This document shows positions 14,397-16,753 of a stretch of DNA of 16,753 nt, piece after piece. Both the position numbers and the translations under genes were made by a program. A model generated the notes under the pieces. That model saw nothing but the letters and a program-made list of their open reading frames with translations, did no database searches and was not told the DNA's origin. Position 1 is the first letter of the stretch; every line of letters begins with the position of its first letter. Origin of the DNA: an uncultured Granulosicoccaceae bacterium (GTDB taxonomy: Bacteria > Pseudomonadota > Gammaproteobacteria > Granulosicoccales > Granulosicoccaceae); NCBI GenBank assembly GCA_937951695.1, contig CALFBL010000255.1, positions 1 through 16,753 on the forward strand. The letters run 5' to 3'.

Positions 14397-15400
14397 GCTT
14401 GCCCAGTCCCCAGTTCAACCGTCTGAATACGCTGCAACATTTTCTGACTCTCGATGGGCTGGACAAAGACACCCTAATCAGCATCATGAACGCTGCCGAT
14501 AATTTCACCAGCGTAGGCGATCGAATGATCAAAAACGTGCCCCTGCTGCGCGGTAAAACCGTGGCCAATCTGTTTTTTGAAAACAGTACTCGCACGCGCA
14601 CCGCCTTTGAGCTGGCCGCGAAGAGACTGTCCGCCGATTTACTCAACGTCGACTTGGTCACCAGCTCTACCAATAAAGGTGAGTCATTGCTCGATACCTT
14701 GCGGGTCCTGGAATCCCTGCAATGCGACATGTTCATTGTGCGTCACGGAGAATCCGGCGCCGCTGACTTTATTGCCCGTCACGTAAAACCCACCATCAAC
14801 GTGGTCAATGGTGGCGACGGTCAAGCCTCACATCCCACTCAAGGCATGCTCGACATGTTCACCATTCGCCAGCACAAAGGCGATTTTGAAAAACTCTGTG
14901 TGGTCATCATTGGTGACATACGCCATTCGCGGGTGGCTCGCTCAGGCATCTCCGCGTTAAACACGTTGGGCGCTGGTGAAATTCGTGTATTAGGCCCTCG
15001 CACACTGATGCCAACCAATGTGGAAAGCATGGGCGTAGCCTGGTACTCCGACATCGACAAAGCGTTGCACGGCGCCGATGTCATCATGGGGCTGCGTTTG
15101 CAAAATGAACGCATGAGCGGCATCACCATACCCAGCTCACAAGAATTCTTTGCCAGCTACGGCCTCACCCAAGAGCGCCTCGCCCTTGCCAAACCCGATG
15201 CCATCGTCATGCATCCAGGCCCCACCAATCGCGGTGTTGAAATTACAGCCGAAGTCGCCGACGGGCCCCAATCTGTGATACTCGATCAAGTGACCAATGG
15301 GTTGGCGATCCGCATGGCAGTAATGTCAATCATCATGGGCAATGCTGAACCCTTGCGCGAAGTCAGTGCAGGTACAGACAAGGGCGCGCCACATGGCTGA
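14393..15400 (+). CDS. pyrB: Aspartate carbamoyltransferase catalytic chain
   Basis: PyrB condenses carbamoyl phosphate and aspartate to carbamoyl aspartate, the first committed step of pyrimidine synthesis. The 335-residue chain has the carbamoyl-phosphate motif FENSTRTRTAFE (STRTR at 65-69), the mobile loop SSTNKGES with Lys95, the HPTQGMLD block (147-154), and the late HPGPTNRGVEI. It has the extended N terminus of the Pseudomonas-type enzyme, which assembles as a dodecamer with the inactive dihydroorotase homologue instead of the PyrI regulatory chain. ATG 14393 overlaps the pyrR stop as ATGA, with GGAG 7 bases upstream. Its stop overlaps pyrC' by 8 bases. Confidence 0.97.
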   Translation: MSLPSPQFNRLNTLQHFLTLDGLDKDTLISIMNAADNFTSVGDRMIKNVPLLRGKTVANLFFENSTRTRTAFELAAKRLSADLLNVDLVTSSTNKGESLLDTLRVLESLQCDMFIVRHGESGAADFIARHVKPTINVVNGGDGQASHPTQGMLDMFTIRQHKGDFEKLCVVIIGDIRHSRVARSGISALNTLGAGEIRVLGPRTLMPTNVESMGVAWYSDIDKALHGADVIMGLRLQNERMSGITIPSSQEFFASYGLTQERLALAKPDAIVMHPGPTNRGVEITAEVADGPQSVILDQVTNGLAIRMAVMSIIMGNAEPLREVSAGTDKGAPHG

Positions 15401-16580
15401 GTACACACGAGCTTACTTGAAAGCAGGCGATGCATCTTCCAGCAAAACCACCTTCAACACCGATGCAACTTTAAGTGATGACGCCTTCGTCACAACCGGC
15501 TTTGTCGATCTCTACGCCCGCCTGTGTGAACCGGGCTTAAAACGTCGCGGCAACATTGCGCGCGAGACAACCCTGGCAAAGCAAGCAGGCTTTGCGCACG
15601 TGGTTTGTGCCCCCGATACCAGCCCCACTATCGACAGTACGGCAACCGTTCATCAAATAAAATCCACCGCCGATGCCAATGCATCTATCGTTGTGCATCC
15701 CATGGGTGCTTTAACGATTGGGCTCAAAGGCTTAAAACTCACCGAGCTCAAAACCCTGCAAAAGGCCGGATGCCCGATCTTTGGTCAGGCCGACCAACCC
15801 ATCAGCGACAGTGCCGTACTGCTTCGCGCAATGGAATACGCCTCTACTTTCGACATTCCGTTAAGTTTAAAACCCGTTGACGCTACCTTGGGCCGATCCG
15901 GCTGCGTTCATGACGGCGCCATTGCGTCCCGCCTGGGCTTACCTGGCATCCCTGCTCTGGCTGAAACCGCAGGGCTTGCCCGTTTACTGGAGATCGCCAA
16001 CGACAGCGATGCCCGACTGCACTTATCGCGCATTAGCTGTGCGCGTTCAGTCGCGTTAATTGCTGAAGCCAAGGCCTCGGGTTTACCGATAACCGCCGAT
16101 GTGGGTATTCATCATTTGTTCTTTACCGATGAGCAGCTCAGCGGCTACGATTCGCGCTTTCACAGCGCAACCCCTTTCCGCAGCGCAAGCGATCGCGACG
16201 CGCTGCGTCAGGGAATAAAGGACGGTGTCATCGACGCGATCTGCTCAGATCACGCACCACTGGATTCAGATGCCCGTCTGGCCCCACTACCCGCCACAGC
16301 TCCAGGGTTATCGTGCTACCCGCAATTTCTTGCCCTGTGGCTAGCCTTACCAAAACTGTTGGGAATGACGATTGAGCAGTTACTGCATACCGTCACCACA
16401 TCCCCTGCATCCATTCTGGGTCTTAAGCTCGATGACGCAACAAATCACCAAATTATTATCGACCCCAGCGTCGCCGCCACCATTGTTGATGCACAACATC
16501 ACAACCCAGTGGCCGGTGTGAGTAACCTGAAAACGGTGACTGGTGATGATGTGGAGCTGATGGGAATTGTTGTCGAATGA
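15393..16580 (+). CDS. pyrX: Dihydroorotase-like protein PyrC' (PyrX), probably inactive
   Basis: A 395-residue amidohydrolase-fold protein directly overlapping pyrB (ATGGCTGA). In active dihydroorotases the first strand reads DLHxHLREPG; here it is DLYARLCEPG (39-48), so both metal-binding histidines are lost, as Tyr41 and Arg43. The usual H-A-E-D segment is SLKPVDATLG (158-167), also without its histidine, and the next histidine region reads HLSRIS. The late SDHAPLD (285-291) is kept. This is the pattern of PyrC' of Pseudomonas, which has no dihydroorotase activity and serves to assemble the PyrB dodecamer. An active dihydroorotase must lie elsewhere. I chose ATG 15393; the in-frame extension to 15342 lies inside pyrB. 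Confidence 0.93.
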   Translation: MAEYTRAYLKAGDASSSKTTFNTDATLSDDAFVTTGFVDLYARLCEPGLKRRGNIARETTLAKQAGFAHVVCAPDTSPTIDSTATVHQIKSTADANASIVVHPMGALTIGLKGLKLTELKTLQKAGCPIFGQADQPISDSAVLLRAMEYASTFDIPLSLKPVDATLGRSGCVHDGAIASRLGLPGIPALAETAGLARLLEIANDSDARLHLSRISCARSVALIAEAKASGLPITADVGIHHLFFTDEQLSGYDSRFHSATPFRSASDRDALRQGIKDGVIDAICSDHAPLDSDARLAPLPATAPGLSCYPQFLALWLALPKLLGMTIEQLLHTVTTSPASILGLKLDDATNHQIIIDPSVAATIVDAQHHNPVAGVSNLKTVTGDDVELMGIVVE

Positions 16581-16753
16581 CTCGATACCGTGGCTGGATG
16601 AGGGGTTCTGGTGGCTAAATCGTTGAGATTTTATACACGTCGATAACTCGGCAGAACTCTGGCGGTTTTATAGCAGGCTTCTGAACTGGAGAATTTGGCT
16701 AAACGCCATAACATCTGCCGTCTTGAACTTAGTGTAATGGTAAAAAACGCTAT
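16581..16753. other. Region after pyrC' with no recognisable gene
   Basis: This 173-base tail carries no open frame of note on either strand. There is no clear GC-rich hairpin with a T-run to end the pyr transcript, and no tRNA-like cloverleaf. TTGAAC at 16723-16728 could be a -35 of a promoter running off the window, but its -10 would be cut by the edge. Confidence 0.5.

Noticed and set aside
16700..16753. Promoter near the right edge (TTGAAC at 16723)
   Set aside because: The expected -10 position falls at the cut end of the window, so it cannot be judged.
1..16753. CRISPR arrays, tRNA or rRNA genes, insertion sequences, prophage or defence genes
   Set aside because: No spaced direct repeats, cloverleaf pattern, transposase motifs or defence-type domains were seen; the gene content is core chromosomal.

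Overview
The window looks like chromosome of a free-living gammaproteobacterium of moderately high GC. The gene order pyrC'-pyrB-pyrR-ruvX-yqgE-tonB-gshB, diverging from pilG-pilH-pilI-pilJ-chpA, is the order known from Pseudomonas aeruginosa (PA0401 to PA0413). The proteins are diverged and the chemosensory set is smaller, so it is probably not Pseudomonas itself. No genus can be fixed from the sequence alone.

Layout. Positions 1-2268 (minus strand) hold an inositol 2-dehydrogenase (iolG), an overlapping small-molecule kinase of the aminoglycoside phosphotransferase/CHK type, and the first 85 codons of argC, cut by the window edge. Positions 2344-2785 hold a short lipoprotein gene broken across three reading frames, probably a pseudogene. 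Positions 2866-10838 (minus strand) carry a Pil-Chp type chemosensory operon: two response regulators (PilG, PilH), a CheW adaptor (PilI), a transmembrane receptor (PilJ) and a large hybrid histidine kinase (ChpA). All four junctions are 4-base NTGA stop/start overlaps. In P. aeruginosa this system controls type IV pilus extension and retraction, twitching and surface sensing through cAMP. No methyltransferase (pilK) or methylesterase (chpB) gene is present between or beside these genes.

From 10964 to 16580 (plus strand) runs a compact, mostly overlapping series: glutathione synthetase (gshB), a TonB-family protein in the position of tonB3, YqgE/AlgH, the Holliday-junction resolvase-like RuvX/YqgF, PyrR, aspartate transcarbamoylase (pyrB) and a dihydroorotase homologue without its metal-binding histidines (pyrC'/pyrX). 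PyrB and PyrC' are expected to form one complex. PyrR starts inside ruvX, which leaves no leader for classical attenuation directly upstream.

I found no wholly new system. The points most worth a second look are the altered hairpin tip of PilJ, the reduced phosphotransfer repertoire of ChpA together with the missing adaptation enzymes, the acidic linker of the TonB protein, the iolG-kinase overlap, and the decayed lipoprotein gene.
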